Of a stretch of 6,126 bases of DNA, positions 1 through 6,126 are shown in pieces (within the stretch, counting starts at the first letter, position 1; every line of letters begins with the position of its first letter). Made by a program: the position numbers and the translations under genes. Under the pieces are notes generated by a model. The model did not search any database. It saw only the letters and a program-made list of their open reading frames with translations, and was not told the DNA's origin. The stretch covers positions 1 through 6,126 of the forward strand of contig JAOTST010000100.1 in the NCBI GenBank assembly GCA_029864785.1. Reading direction: 5' to 3'. Source of the stretch: Chromatiales bacterium. GTDB taxonomy: Bacteria > Pseudomonadota > Gammaproteobacteria > Thiohalomonadales > Thiohalomonadaceae.

Positions 1-325
1 TTTGAGGTGAGTTCTTGTCAACCCCACCTAATTGACGGGCAATCACATCCGCAAGACCGATCCCCTGCCCTTGGCTACTGAGGCTATTTGCTAACTGTTT
101 ATCGTAAAGATCAACGTATTGATCAGTCTGATCACTATCAAAAAGCCCATCTGCCAACTTGGCATCACGCATACTTTTCATCATCATCTGAACAAATATT
201 GCTTCAAACTGCTGCGCAACAGCTTTAATGGCTTCAGGGCTACTATCCTTTGCTTCACGTCGTAGATCACTTAAACCATTAAAGTCGGTGTAAAGTGATG
301 CAGATTCAAGCTGGTTAATTGCCAT
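1..325 (-). CDS. flgJ: Flagellar rod-capping protein / peptidoglycan hydrolase FlgJ (N-terminal part, 3' end outside window)
   Basis: FlgJ caps the growing rod in the periplasm; in most gammaproteobacteria a C-terminal muramidase domain also opens the peptidoglycan for the rod. Reading down from an ATG at 325 gives 108 codons with no stop before the window edge, starting MAINQLESASLYTDFNGLSD. The visible part is the rod-binding domain: residues 31-57 contain EAIKAVAQQFEAIFVQMMMK followed by SMRDAKL, and residues 59-98 contain DGLFDSDQTDQYVDLYDKQLA and then GIGLADVIARQL, all typical of the family. Whether the muramidase domain is present cannot be seen. The start lies 12 nt after the flgI stop, with an AAAAGGG stretch about 7 nt upstream as ribosome binding site. 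The position after flgI is the standard one. Confidence 0.96.
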   Translation of the reverse strand, partial: MAINQLESASLYTDFNGLSDLRREAKDSSPEAIKAVAQQFEAIFVQMMMKSMRDAKLADGLFDSDQTDQYVDLYDKQLANSLSSQGQGIGLADVIARQLGGVDKNSPQ

Positions 326-337
326 CGTCAAGCCCTT

Positions 338-1456
338 TTAGATAATGATTAACTCAGCATGTAATGCACCGGCTTCTTTCAGAGCTTCAAGAATGGCCAT
401 CAAGTCCCCTGGTGCCGCACCCACCTGATTAACTGCCCTTACAATATCATTCAGATCAACCCCCGGATCAAAGTAAAACATTCGATTGTTGCCGGTATTA
501 ACCAAGATATCACTTTTTGGCACAACCGCTGTTTCACCAAAAGGCACGGGCTGGGTTGCTTTAGGGCGCTCACGAATCGTCACCGTCATGCTGCCATGAG
601 TAATAGCTGCAGGCATGACCTTCACATTCTGATTAATCACAACGGTGCCTGTTCGTGAATTAACAATCACTTTGGCTGATGCAGATCCTGGATCGATAGT
701 AAGATTTTCCAACATCGAAATAAACGAGACCCTTTTAGCGGGATCAATCGGTGCACTAATACGAATAGATGAAGCATCAATGGGGGCCGCGACATCAGGC
801 CCCAGATAACCATTAACCGCATTTGCAAGGCGGTTTGCCGTTGTGAAATCGGCATTATGTAAGTTAAAAATGATGCTTTTTCCCTGGGCAAAAGATGAGA
901 TAACCGTGCGCTCGACACTAGCACCATTTGGAATTCTTCCCACGCTCGGAATATTGACGGTAATCTTTGAACCATCATTACCACTTGCACCAAACCCACC
1001 CACAACGAGATTACCTTGAGCAACTGCATAGACAGTTCCATCAATCCCCTTTAGAGGCGTCATAAGTAACATTCCTCCACGAAGGCTCTTTGCATTACCT
1101 ATTGATGAAACAGTCACGTCAATAGCCTGCCCCGGTTTTGAAAACGATGGAAGCACAGCACTAACAATAACAGCCGCCACATTTTTAACCTTAGGATTGA
1201 CATTGTCGGGCAGAGTAATTCCAAGGCGAGAGAGCATACTTTTAAGACTCTGTACCGTAAATTGTGCTTGGCTTGTGTTATCACCACTTCCATTCAGCCC
1301 CACAACCAATCCATATCCAAGCAATTGATTGTCGCGAACACCCGCAATAGAAACCAGATCTTTCAACCGTTCTGCATGCAAGGCACCTGACGATAGCACG
1401 ACGACCAAAGATAGAATGGATGTAGCGAGTAGTTTCATTGTTCTCATTGATTTCAT
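338..1456 (-). CDS. flgI: Flagellar P-ring protein FlgI
   Basis: FlgI forms the P ring, the bushing around the distal rod in the peptidoglycan layer. The 372-residue product is close to the usual family length of about 365. Residues 1-28 form a Sec signal peptide: a charged start with Lys2, Arg5 and Lys8, a hydrophobic stretch around 9-23, and likely cleavage after ALHA. The mature protein would start [20 protein letters not shown], matching the conserved FlgI start, followed by [11 protein letters not shown]. Other family blocks are [35 protein letters not shown] and the C-terminal [20 protein letters not shown]. Met4 and Met7 are alternative starts, but Met1 has an AGGA sequence 8 nt upstream (1465-1468), so I chose it. 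The gene starts 18 nt after flgH stops. Confidence 0.98.
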   Translation of the reverse strand: MKSMRTMKLLATSILSLVVVLSSGALHAERLKDLVSIAGVRDNQLLGYGLVVGLNGSGDNTSQAQFTVQSLKSMLSRLGITLPDNVNPKVKNVAAVIVSAVLPSFSKPGQAIDVTVSSIGNAKSLRGGMLLMTPLKGIDGTVYAVAQGNLVVGGFGASGNDGSKITVNIPSVGRIPNGASVERTVISSFAQGKSIIFNLHNADFTTANRLANAVNGYLGPDVAAPIDASSIRISAPIDPAKRVSFISMLENLTIDPGSASAKVIVNSRTGTVVINQNVKVMPAAITHGSMTVTIRERPKATQPVPFGETAVVPKSDILVNTGNNRMFYFDPGVDLNDIVRAVNQVGAAPGDLMAILEALKEAGALHAELIII

Positions 1457-1474
1457 CTTAATTATCCTGCCCTA

Positions 1475-2170
1475 TTAAAAGGGCCACCAATCACTATTAA
1501 AGAATCTGCCCAACCAGCCTTGTTTAGCTGCATTGGCAACGGTGCCGTTACCTCCAACAATAATTTCAGCGTTGGCAATCTTGGCCGACGAAACCGTATT
1601 GTTTGGTGAAATATCTACTGGGCGAATAATTCCGGAGAGCCGTATAAATTCATCTCCCTGATTAATCGTCATCACTTTTTCGCCACGTATCATTAAATTT
1701 CCGTTAGCAAGAACATCGACAACGGTGACCGTAATGCTCGCTTTAAGACTATTACTTTGCGTTGTTGAGCCATCTCCACTAAACGCTCCGGCAGAAGAGA
1801 ATGAGTTATTAAATACCTCCTGACCTTCAACACGTAGCGGCGCACCCATAATTGTTGGCGTTGCCATATTATATGACGAGTCTTTTCCTGTTGAAGTACT
1901 ACTCTTCTTAGAGGCTGCGGTCTTCTCCTCAAGAAGAATGGTCAACAAATCCCCTACATTGTGTGCACGAGGATCCTCAAAAATCAGATAATTTCCAGAG
2001 GCTCTGTAGATGGAACCTCCACTCTGTATCGGCTTTGCACTACTAACCGGATAGACTGGAGTAAATTTGGGATCGTGAACCGGTTCTGGAGTGGTCACAC
2101 AACCACTAGCAAACAATAGTGTCGCAGCAGCAGCTCCAAAGAGTCTCAATAATAGCGGTAAAGAAGACAT
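1475..2170 (-). CDS. flgH: Flagellar L-ring lipoprotein FlgH
   Basis: FlgH forms the L ring in the outer membrane, the outer half of the bushing that the rod passes through. The 231-residue length matches the family (about 232 in E. coli, from memory). The N-terminus is a lipoprotein signal: Arg9, a hydrophobic Ala/Leu run at 10-21, and a lipobox ASGC with the acylated cysteine at position 24. Conserved FlgH blocks follow: LIFEDPRAHNVGDLLTILLE around 62-81, the SITVTVVDVLANGNLMIRGE block, then INQGDEFIRLSGIIRPVDIS, and the family C-terminus WLGRFFNSDWWPF. The gene starts 14 nt after flgG stops, with AGGTAGG just upstream of the ATG. Together with FlgI it indicates a two-membrane envelope. Confidence 0.98.
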   Translation of the reverse strand: MSSLPLLLRLFGAAAATLLFASGCVTTPEPVHDPKFTPVYPVSSAKPIQSGGSIYRASGNYLIFEDPRAHNVGDLLTILLEEKTAASKKSSTSTGKDSSYNMATPTIMGAPLRVEGQEVFNNSFSSAGAFSGDGSTTQSNSLKASITVTVVDVLANGNLMIRGEKVMTINQGDEFIRLSGIIRPVDISPNNTVSSAKIANAEIIVGGNGTVANAAKQGWLGRFFNSDWWPF

Positions 2171-2184
2171 AACAGCCTACCTAA

Positions 2185-2970
2185 TTAGAGTTGTTGATTG
2201 ATATATTGCAGCATCTGGTCACCTGCCGAGATTGCCTTCGAGTTCATCTCGTAAGCACGCTGAGTCTCAATCATGTTAACCAGTTCACTGACGACATTAA
2301 CGTTTGAGCCTTCCAAGGCACTCTGCATGATGGTTCCTATACCATTCTGGCCACCGGCACCCACTTGTGGCGCGCCACTAGCCGCTGTCTCTGCATAGAG
2401 ATTTTCACCCATCGGTTGTAACCCGGCAGGGTTTACAAAATCAGCCAGATCAATATTTCCGGCAACTGTTGGCGTCGCAGTGGCCTGCTGAGTATAAGAG
2501 ACCGTACCATCGGTTCCAACGGTAAGCGACTGAGCATCTCCAGGTACCGTTATTGTTGGTTGTAACAGATAACCGTTGGATGTAACCACCTGCCCTGAAG
2601 CATCTAGTTGAAAAGAGCCATCACGGGTATAGCCTATCGAGCCATCTGGTCGTAAAATTTGAAAGAAGCCACGCCCCTGGACAGCCATATCCAATGCATT
2701 ACCGGTCTGCTGCAATGAACCTTGTGTATGAAGTTTTTCAGTGGCTACTGTACGCACCCCCGTACCAGTCATCAGACCGCTAGGAAGAGTCGAATCTTGA
2801 CTGGACTGAGCACCGGGTTGACGTTGTGTCTGATAAAGCAAGTCTTCAAATACCGCTCTATCCCGTTTAAAACCGTTGGTGCTAACGTTTGCAAGGTTGT
2901 TGGAGATCACAGACATACGAGTCTGTTGTGCTTCAACGCCTGTCTTTGCTATCCATAGTGCTGGGTTCAT
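2185..2970 (-). CDS. flgG: Flagellar basal-body distal rod protein FlgG
   Basis: FlgG polymerises into the distal rod, the drive-shaft segment that crosses the periplasm inside the P and L rings. From the ATG at 2970 the product has 261 residues, the usual length. It begins [16 protein letters not shown] and contains the rod/hook motif [20 protein letters not shown] near residue 24. It also has the FlgG-specific RQPGAQSS segment near 50, [12 protein letters not shown] near 99, YTRDG near 114, and the C-terminal helix region [20 protein letters not shown], which starts near 222. An in-frame ATG at 2976 would add two residues. I prefer 2970 because the GAGG sequence at 2979-2982 is 8 nt from it but only 2 nt from the upstream ATG, and because Pseudomonas FlgG, as I recall it, also begins M-x-PALW. 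A sigma-54 type promoter lies upstream at 3047-3063. Confidence 0.97.
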   Translation of the reverse strand: MNPALWIAKTGVEAQQTRMSVISNNLANVSTNGFKRDRAVFEDLLYQTQRQPGAQSSQDSTLPSGLMTGTGVRTVATEKLHTQGSLQQTGNALDMAVQGRGFFQILRPDGSIGYTRDGSFQLDASGQVVTSNGYLLQPTITVPGDAQSLTVGTDGTVSYTQQATATPTVAGNIDLADFVNPAGLQPMGENLYAETAASGAPQVGAGGQNGIGTIMQSALEGSNVNVVSELVNMIETQRAYEMNSKAISAGDQMLQYINQQL

Positions 2971-2978
2971 GACCATTA

Positions 2979-2985
2979 CCTCTTT
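2979..2985 (-). promoter_or_regulatory. Ribosome binding site that decides the flgG start
   Basis: The minus strand reads AAAGAGG here. It ends 2 nt before the ATG at 2976 and 8 nt before the in-frame ATG at 2970. Only the second spacing is normal for initiation, so it supports the shorter FlgG. Confidence 0.7.
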
Positions 2986-2996
2986 TGTAAAATCTA

Positions 2997-3029
2997 TCTA
3001 AAGAACCGGCAAAATTTTGGCGCTTTAGA
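2997..3029 (-). repeat. Inverted repeat in the flgG leader
   Basis: On the minus strand, TCTAAAG (3023-3029) and CTTTAGA (2997-3003) are perfect 7-bp inverted arms around a 19-nt loop. The loop itself holds the 10-bp palindrome CAAAATTTTG (3010-3019). Start sites predicted from the sigma-54 promoter put the element inside the 5' leader, ending about 12 nt before the Shine-Dalgarno sequence. It could be a leader RNA hairpin or a DNA site for an activator. FleQ in Pseudomonas and FlrC in Vibrio are reported to bind downstream of some flagellar start sites. The arms are short and AT-rich, so chance is possible. Confidence 0.4.
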
Positions 3030-3046
3030 ACCTTTACAGAGGATAA

Positions 3047-3063
3047 TGCAATTGATATGCCAA
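3047..3063 (-). promoter_or_regulatory. Sigma-54 (RpoN) -24/-12 promoter for flgG
   Basis: The minus strand reads TTGGCATATCAATTGCA. This matches the consensus YTGGCACG-N4-TTGCW at all core positions except T for C and A for G just after TGGCA. The invariant GG (3061-3060) and GC (3049-3048) are exactly 10 nt apart. With the C of GC at -12, transcription would start near 3036, leaving a leader of about 65 nt before the flgG ATG. Sigma-54 control with an enhancer-binding activator is known for hook-basal-body operons in Pseudomonas and Vibrio. The promoter would drive flgG, flgH, flgI, flgJ and any co-transcribed genes to the left of the window. That it is used in vivo is inference. Confidence 0.8.
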
Positions 3064-3109
3064 GTATTGAATGGTTTTGGTTAATTTAAAATATGATATG
3101 AAGCGAAGA

Positions 3110-3125
3110 GGAACAGAACTGTTCC
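3110..3125 (-). repeat. Palindrome directly after the flgF stop codon
   Basis: GGAACAG-AA-CTGTTCC on the plus strand is a 7-bp perfect inverted repeat with a 2-nt centre; a real RNA hairpin would have 6 bp and a 4-nt loop. It starts on the base after the flgF TAG. On the transcribed strand no U-run follows at once (the next bases are TCTTCGCTTC), so it is not a typical intrinsic terminator. It could be a 3'-end stabilising hairpin for the flgB-F message, a weak attenuator, or a protein site upstream of the sigma-54 promoter, whose GG lies about 50 bp away. Confidence 0.45.
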
Positions 3126-3866
3126 CTATGACATCTTCATGATTTGTGTAACAGCCGCATCATTCTCTTCTGCTGTTTTCATCATTTTGACCTGCATCTC
3201 ATACTGACGTGAAAGTTCGATCATCTTCACCATTGATTTGATCGCGCTAACATTACTCCCCTCAATCGCACCAGAGACCAACTGAACCCCAATATCTGGC
3301 GCTGCAATCGTGCCATCTTTTGTGCGAATTAGACCATCGTCCCCTTTGGTCAAATTATTGGCCGCAGGATTGACCAGTTTAATGCGACCGATCTCGGCCA
3401 TCTCATTGGCTCCTGCACCGATAGGACGAATGGATATCGAACCATCCATGCCTATCTCAATCTTCTCGGCCTGAGGTACCACAATAGGCCCCCCATCTCC
3501 GATAACAGCATGCCCTGATGAGGTTTCAAGTATGCCAAGATTAGATATATGTAGCGCACCCACGCGTGAGTATGCCTCACTGCCATCCTTAGCCTGAACG
3601 GCAATCCAGCCATCACCCTTGATTGCTACATCAAGATCTCGACCAGTCGTGTTTATAGGTCCTGGCGTAGTATCGATGCCAGGATTTTCGACCATGGCGT
3701 AAGTACGAGATGGGAAGCCCTCCCCTTCAACCTGCATGCTTCTAAACTGCTCAAGATCAGCCTTGAAAGCAGGGGTTGAAACATTTGCCAGGTTGTTGCT
3801 ATTGATCTGCTGAGCCACCATCGTCTGTTTGGCCCCAGTCATAGCTAGGTAGAGCATCTTATCCAT
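3126..3866 (-). CDS. flgF: Flagellar basal-body proximal rod protein FlgF
   Basis: FlgF is a minor subunit of the proximal rod, located between FlgB/FlgC and the FlgG distal rod. The 246-residue product is close to the 251 of E. coli FlgF. It begins MDKMLYLAMTGAKQ and carries the rod/hook N-terminal motif [15 protein letters not shown] at 24-38. The central block DLDVAIKGDGWIAVQAKDGS at 77-96 has Trp where FlgG has Phe-Phe, which separates FlgF from FlgG. The C-terminal helix begins EGSNVSAIKSMVKMIELSRQ at 202. A strong GAGGAG Shine-Dalgarno (3873-3878) lies 6 nt before the ATG. The gene follows flgE after 26 nt and ends with TAG, next to a palindrome. A gap of about 150 nt then precedes flgG. 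Confidence 0.97.
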   Translation of the reverse strand: MDKMLYLAMTGAKQTMVAQQINSNNLANVSTPAFKADLEQFRSMQVEGEGFPSRTYAMVENPGIDTTPGPINTTGRDLDVAIKGDGWIAVQAKDGSEAYSRVGALHISNLGILETSSGHAVIGDGGPIVVPQAEKIEIGMDGSISIRPIGAGANEMAEIGRIKLVNPAANNLTKGDDGLIRTKDGTIAAPDIGVQLVSGAIEGSNVSAIKSMVKMIELSRQYEMQVKMMKTAEENDAAVTQIMKMS

Positions 3867-3892
3867 CTCTAACTCCTCTATTAGTTATACGA

Positions 3893-5470
3893 TTAGCGCA
3901 TCTGAATAACGGTGGTGGTAATCGCACTGGCAGTCTCAATGGCTTTCGCATTGGCCTGGAAATTACGCTGTGCGGTAATCAACTTAACGAGTTGAGCTGT
4001 CAAATCCACATTTGAACTCTCCAGAGCCCCTGCTTGAATATTCCCGAAGCTGCCCGTGCCGGCCTCACCGACCAACGGATTACCCGAATCAAGGCTCTCT
4101 TCCCAAGATGTATTACCCAACTGCCTTAAACCCTGTGGGTTGGCAAAGTTTGCTAAGGCGATCTTACCCAACGCATTCTGGGTACCATTACTGTAGTTGG
4201 CTCGTACCACACCGGCATCACTAATATCTATGCCTGTCAGGCGACCCGCGGTATAACCATTTTGAGACAATAGCGTTACATTAAAAGGCGTCGCAAACTG
4301 GGTTGATGAGTTATTGGCAAAGTCGAGTGTCAATGTCATCACATTTGCTCCACTAGTTGGAGAAATAGCTTCTGTAATCATTGGCGATGGCGATTCCGTA
4401 CTGAAATTACCGCTAGAATCAAAGTTCACCAGACCATAAAGTCGCGATGAGCCATCTTTCGTATCTAGAGTGGTTCCATCACTTACACCACCCACCATAT
4501 CGTAGGGTTGCTGAGTACCTGAACCATCATCAACATACGTAAACACAGCCCACTGATTGGTGCCATTGTAAGAGTCCCAAATCTTCTGAGCAGCAGATGA
4601 AGCTGTCTCTGCTCCAGGGATCGTAACAGGAGGAACTGGAATCGCACCTGTGCCATCAATATAGGAGGTCAGCTCAGCAAGTGTCTGAGGAAAAATACCT
4701 CCTGCCACACCTGCATCCAAATCACTAGCTATTTGTGCCGCGTCAGTAACAATACGAGGAGCATTAATGGTTGTAAAACCGACACTTGTAGCAACGGTCT
4801 CTGCCTCAGAAGCTGCAAGTGTCGTTCCATTATCCTTGACAAAATACATGGTCGCAATATGGCTATTACCCAGCGAATCATAGACGGTTAGAGAGGTCGA
4901 TGAGTTATAGGTTGTACTTTGGGTTGGATCAAACGCTGCGGGATCGAGCGCTGATGCATCAGCCTGAAAGTTAGCAGCAATTTCAACCTCTGTTGTCGCT
5001 GAAGGACTACCTGCGGTCTGAGGCAGTTGCAGATTAATGGTAGAGGAGAGTGATGTTGAACGTACTGTTCCATCCGCATTAACCGGAAGCGCCTGTAGAT
5101 ACTGGCCAGAGGCGTTCACCACATACCCATCCGAGTTGACCTGAAATGCTCCAGCCCGTGTAAATTCAGCAGTCTGAACATTCATATTGGGGTGCATGAT
5201 GAAAAACCCTTCTCCACTAACGGCCAAGTCAAGAGTACTCTGGGTAAATTCTAGATTTCCCTGTTTAAATTGTTGGGCAACTGTACTTAACAGTACACCG
5301 GCACCAATTGCGGTAGAGCTACTACCTAGTGCTGAGGTCGCATAAACATCGGCAAATTCTGCACGAGAGCCTTTAAAACCGACGGTACTTGAGTTAGCTA
5401 CGTTATTACTGACCACACCCAGTTCAGATTGAGCCGCGTTTAGACCACTTAATGCTGTATTAAATGACAT
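3893..5470 (-). CDS. flgE: Flagellar hook protein FlgE, with enlarged middle domain
   Basis: FlgE polymerises under the FlgD cap into the hook, the flexible joint outside the outer membrane. It begins MSFNTALSGLNAAQ, with NNVANSSTVGFKGSRAEFAD at 22-41, GNLEFTQSTLDLAVSGEGFF at 71-90, TVYDSLGNSH near 195-204, NYSNGTQNALGKIALANFAN near 425-444, and the C-terminal helix ESSNVDLTAQLVKLITAQRN at 484-503. It has 525 residues against about 400 in E. coli. Much of the excess is one block at about 213-304, between YFVK and NQWAVF, which are nearly adjacent in E. coli FlgE as I recall it. The ends needed for export and polymerisation are normal. GGAG (5478-5481) sits 7 nt before the ATG, and flgD ends 18 nt upstream. 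Confidence 0.98.
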   Translation of the reverse strand: MSFNTALSGLNAAQSELGVVSNNVANSSTVGFKGSRAEFADVYATSALGSSSTAIGAGVLLSTVAQQFKQGNLEFTQSTLDLAVSGEGFFIMHPNMNVQTAEFTRAGAFQVNSDGYVVNASGQYLQALPVNADGTVRSTSLSSTINLQLPQTAGSPSATTEVEIAANFQADASALDPAAFDPTQSTTYNSSTSLTVYDSLGNSHIATMYFVKDNGTTLAASEAETVATSVGFTTINAPRIVTDAAQIASDLDAGVAGGIFPQTLAELTSYIDGTGAIPVPPVTIPGAETASSAAQKIWDSYNGTNQWAVFTYVDDGSGTQQPYDMVGGVSDGTTLDTKDGSSRLYGLVNFDSSGNFSTESPSPMITEAISPTSGANVMTLTLDFANNSSTQFATPFNVTLLSQNGYTAGRLTGIDISDAGVVRANYSNGTQNALGKIALANFANPQGLRQLGNTSWEESLDSGNPLVGEAGTGSFGNIQAGALESSNVDLTAQLVKLITAQRNFQANAKAIETASAITTTVIQMR

Positions 5471-5488
5471 TATTATTCTCCAATTTAA

Positions 5489-6126
5489 TTAATTTCTAAT
5501 CTGTTTGATATCGTCAAATGTCGCTGCACCGATACCCTGAATATTAAAAGTGAGACCAGACCCACCTGTACCAAGATTTACACTCTCTACAACCCCCTCA
5601 ACCAATGTCTCCAACGAGGTGTTTTCACCATTGACCGTGGCCTCAGCCACAATGTTATAAGTGCCTGCCGGCATTGGGGTCCCACTACTATCTGTTCCAT
5701 CCCAAGTAAAATCGGTTACCCCGGAAGGCTGAATCCCCATATCCATCTGCTTGATAATATTTCCACCAAGACCTGTGATGGTTACCTTTAGATCGGTCAC
5801 AGAAGAGGGCAAATTGACTCCACCCTGTATCGATTTAGTTCCGTCAAAATAACCTGTAGTACCCGGAACCAATGCATTTTTACCGACCATGCTGGAGGCC
5901 TGTAACGCCTGATTTGAGTACAGGGAACTCGCTAACTCTTTAAATGTACTTTGCAAATCTTCAATACCGTTAACCGTTCCAAATTGCGCCATCTGACTTA
6001 AGAACTCACCATTGTCCATTGGTGCCATGGGATCCTGATTTTTTAGCTGAGTTGTCATCAAGGTCAGAAAGTCTTCCTGTCCGAGCTCACCCTGCTTCTT
6101 AGCATTTGCATCAGCTTTTCTAGTCA
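5489..6126 (-). CDS. flgD: Flagellar hook-capping scaffold protein FlgD (5' end outside window)
   Basis: FlgD sits on the tip of the growing hook and directs FlgE assembly; it is later replaced by the hook-filament junction proteins. The frame is open from the window edge for 211 residues. No ATG or GTG start lies before the conserved block QEDFLTLMTTQLKNQDPMAP (visible residues 16-35), which in the family follows about 35 residues of flexible N-terminus, so the true start lies beyond 6126. A TTG at 6061 falls inside this block and is not a plausible start. Downstream are DNGEFLSQMAQFGTVNGIED, the VPGTTGYFDG segment typical of the small beta domain, and the Ig/FN3-like segment DFTWDGTDSSGTPMPAGTYN. 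The C-terminus is FDDIKQIRN. It precedes flgE, its functional partner. Confidence 0.97.
   Translation of the reverse strand, partial: TRKADANAKKQGELGQEDFLTLMTTQLKNQDPMAPMDNGEFLSQMAQFGTVNGIEDLQSTFKELASSLYSNQALQASSMVGKNALVPGTTGYFDGTKSIQGGVNLPSSVTDLKVTITGLGGNIIKQMDMGIQPSGVTDFTWDGTDSSGTPMPAGTYNIVAEATVNGENTSLETLVEGVVESVNLGTGGSGLTFNIQGIGAATFDDIKQIRN

Noticed and set aside
667..1044. Second minus-strand frame inside flgI.
   Set aside because: It overlaps the well-conserved FlgI frame completely, and its product looks like an out-of-frame translation. The same applies to the frames inside flgH (1693-1932) and flgE (4888-5079).
2722..2958. Open frame on the plus strand opposite the N-terminal half of flgG.
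   Set aside because: It lies wholly inside a strongly conserved gene on the other strand, and its product shows no recognisable motif. It is best explained as a shadow frame.
3005..3027. Possible sigma-28 (FliA) promoter in the flgG leader: TAAA followed by GCCG on the minus strand.
   Set aside because: The spacing between TAAA and GCCG is 13 nt rather than 15, and the bases after GCCG (GTTC) do not match GATAA. The sigma-54 element just upstream fits far better.
3053..3100. Two copies of TGATATG (3053-3059 and 3094-3100), 41 bp apart in the flgF-flgG gap.
   Set aside because: A 7-bp AT-rich repeat occurring twice in an AT-rich gap is likely by chance, and one copy overlaps the promoter core.
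3100..3128. Intrinsic terminator after flgF.
   Set aside because: The palindrome has only a 6 to 7 bp stem and no U-run immediately after it on the transcribed strand, so I list it only as an inverted repeat.
4012..4224. Open frame on the plus strand opposite the 3' part of flgE.
   Set aside because: It covers the conserved FlgE C-terminal region in antisense and its product has no recognisable motif.
5489..6061. A complete short FlgD starting at the TTG at 6061.
   Set aside because: The frame stays open to the window edge, and the residues before 6061 (QEDFLTL) belong to the conserved FlgD N-terminal block, so the gene is cut by the window edge rather than short.

Overview
This window is a stretch of a bacterial flagellar gene cluster. 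All seven genes lie on the minus strand and are read from right to left: flgD (5' end outside the window), flgE, flgF, flgG, flgH, flgI and flgJ (3' end outside the window). This is the usual flgBCDEFGHIJ(KL) order. The genome appears to have mid-forties percent GC, judged by eye. A lipoprotein L-ring gene and a P-ring gene mean a Gram-negative cell envelope. The protein sequences and a sigma-54 type promoter fit a polarly flagellated gammaproteobacterium of the Pseudomonas, Vibrio or marine sulfur-oxidiser type. I cannot name a genus.

Layout: flgD, the hook-cap scaffold, occupies the right edge. It is followed after 17 nt by flgE (hook protein, 525 residues, with an unusually large insertion in its middle) and after 26 nt by flgF (proximal rod). 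Then comes the only real gap, about 150 nt between flgF and flgG. It holds a short palindrome touching the flgF stop codon, a well-formed -24/-12 (RpoN) promoter facing flgG, and a leader with a 7-bp inverted repeat. After it come flgG (distal rod), flgH (L-ring lipoprotein), flgI (P-ring) and flgJ (rod cap and muramidase, N-terminal domain only), spaced 12 to 18 nt apart and each with its own Shine-Dalgarno sequence.

Together the genes build the part of the flagellum between the inner membrane and the filament. FlgF and FlgG form rod segments. FlgJ caps the growing rod and opens the peptidoglycan. FlgI and FlgH form the bushing through the wall and outer membrane. FlgD caps the hook while FlgE polymerises. 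The internal sigma-54 promoter suggests that flgGHIJ and whatever follows can be transcribed separately from flgB-F.

I see no mobile element, CRISPR array, RNA gene or unknown system. The content is a conserved housekeeping locus, and the main points of interest are the flgF-flgG regulatory gap and the FlgE insertion.
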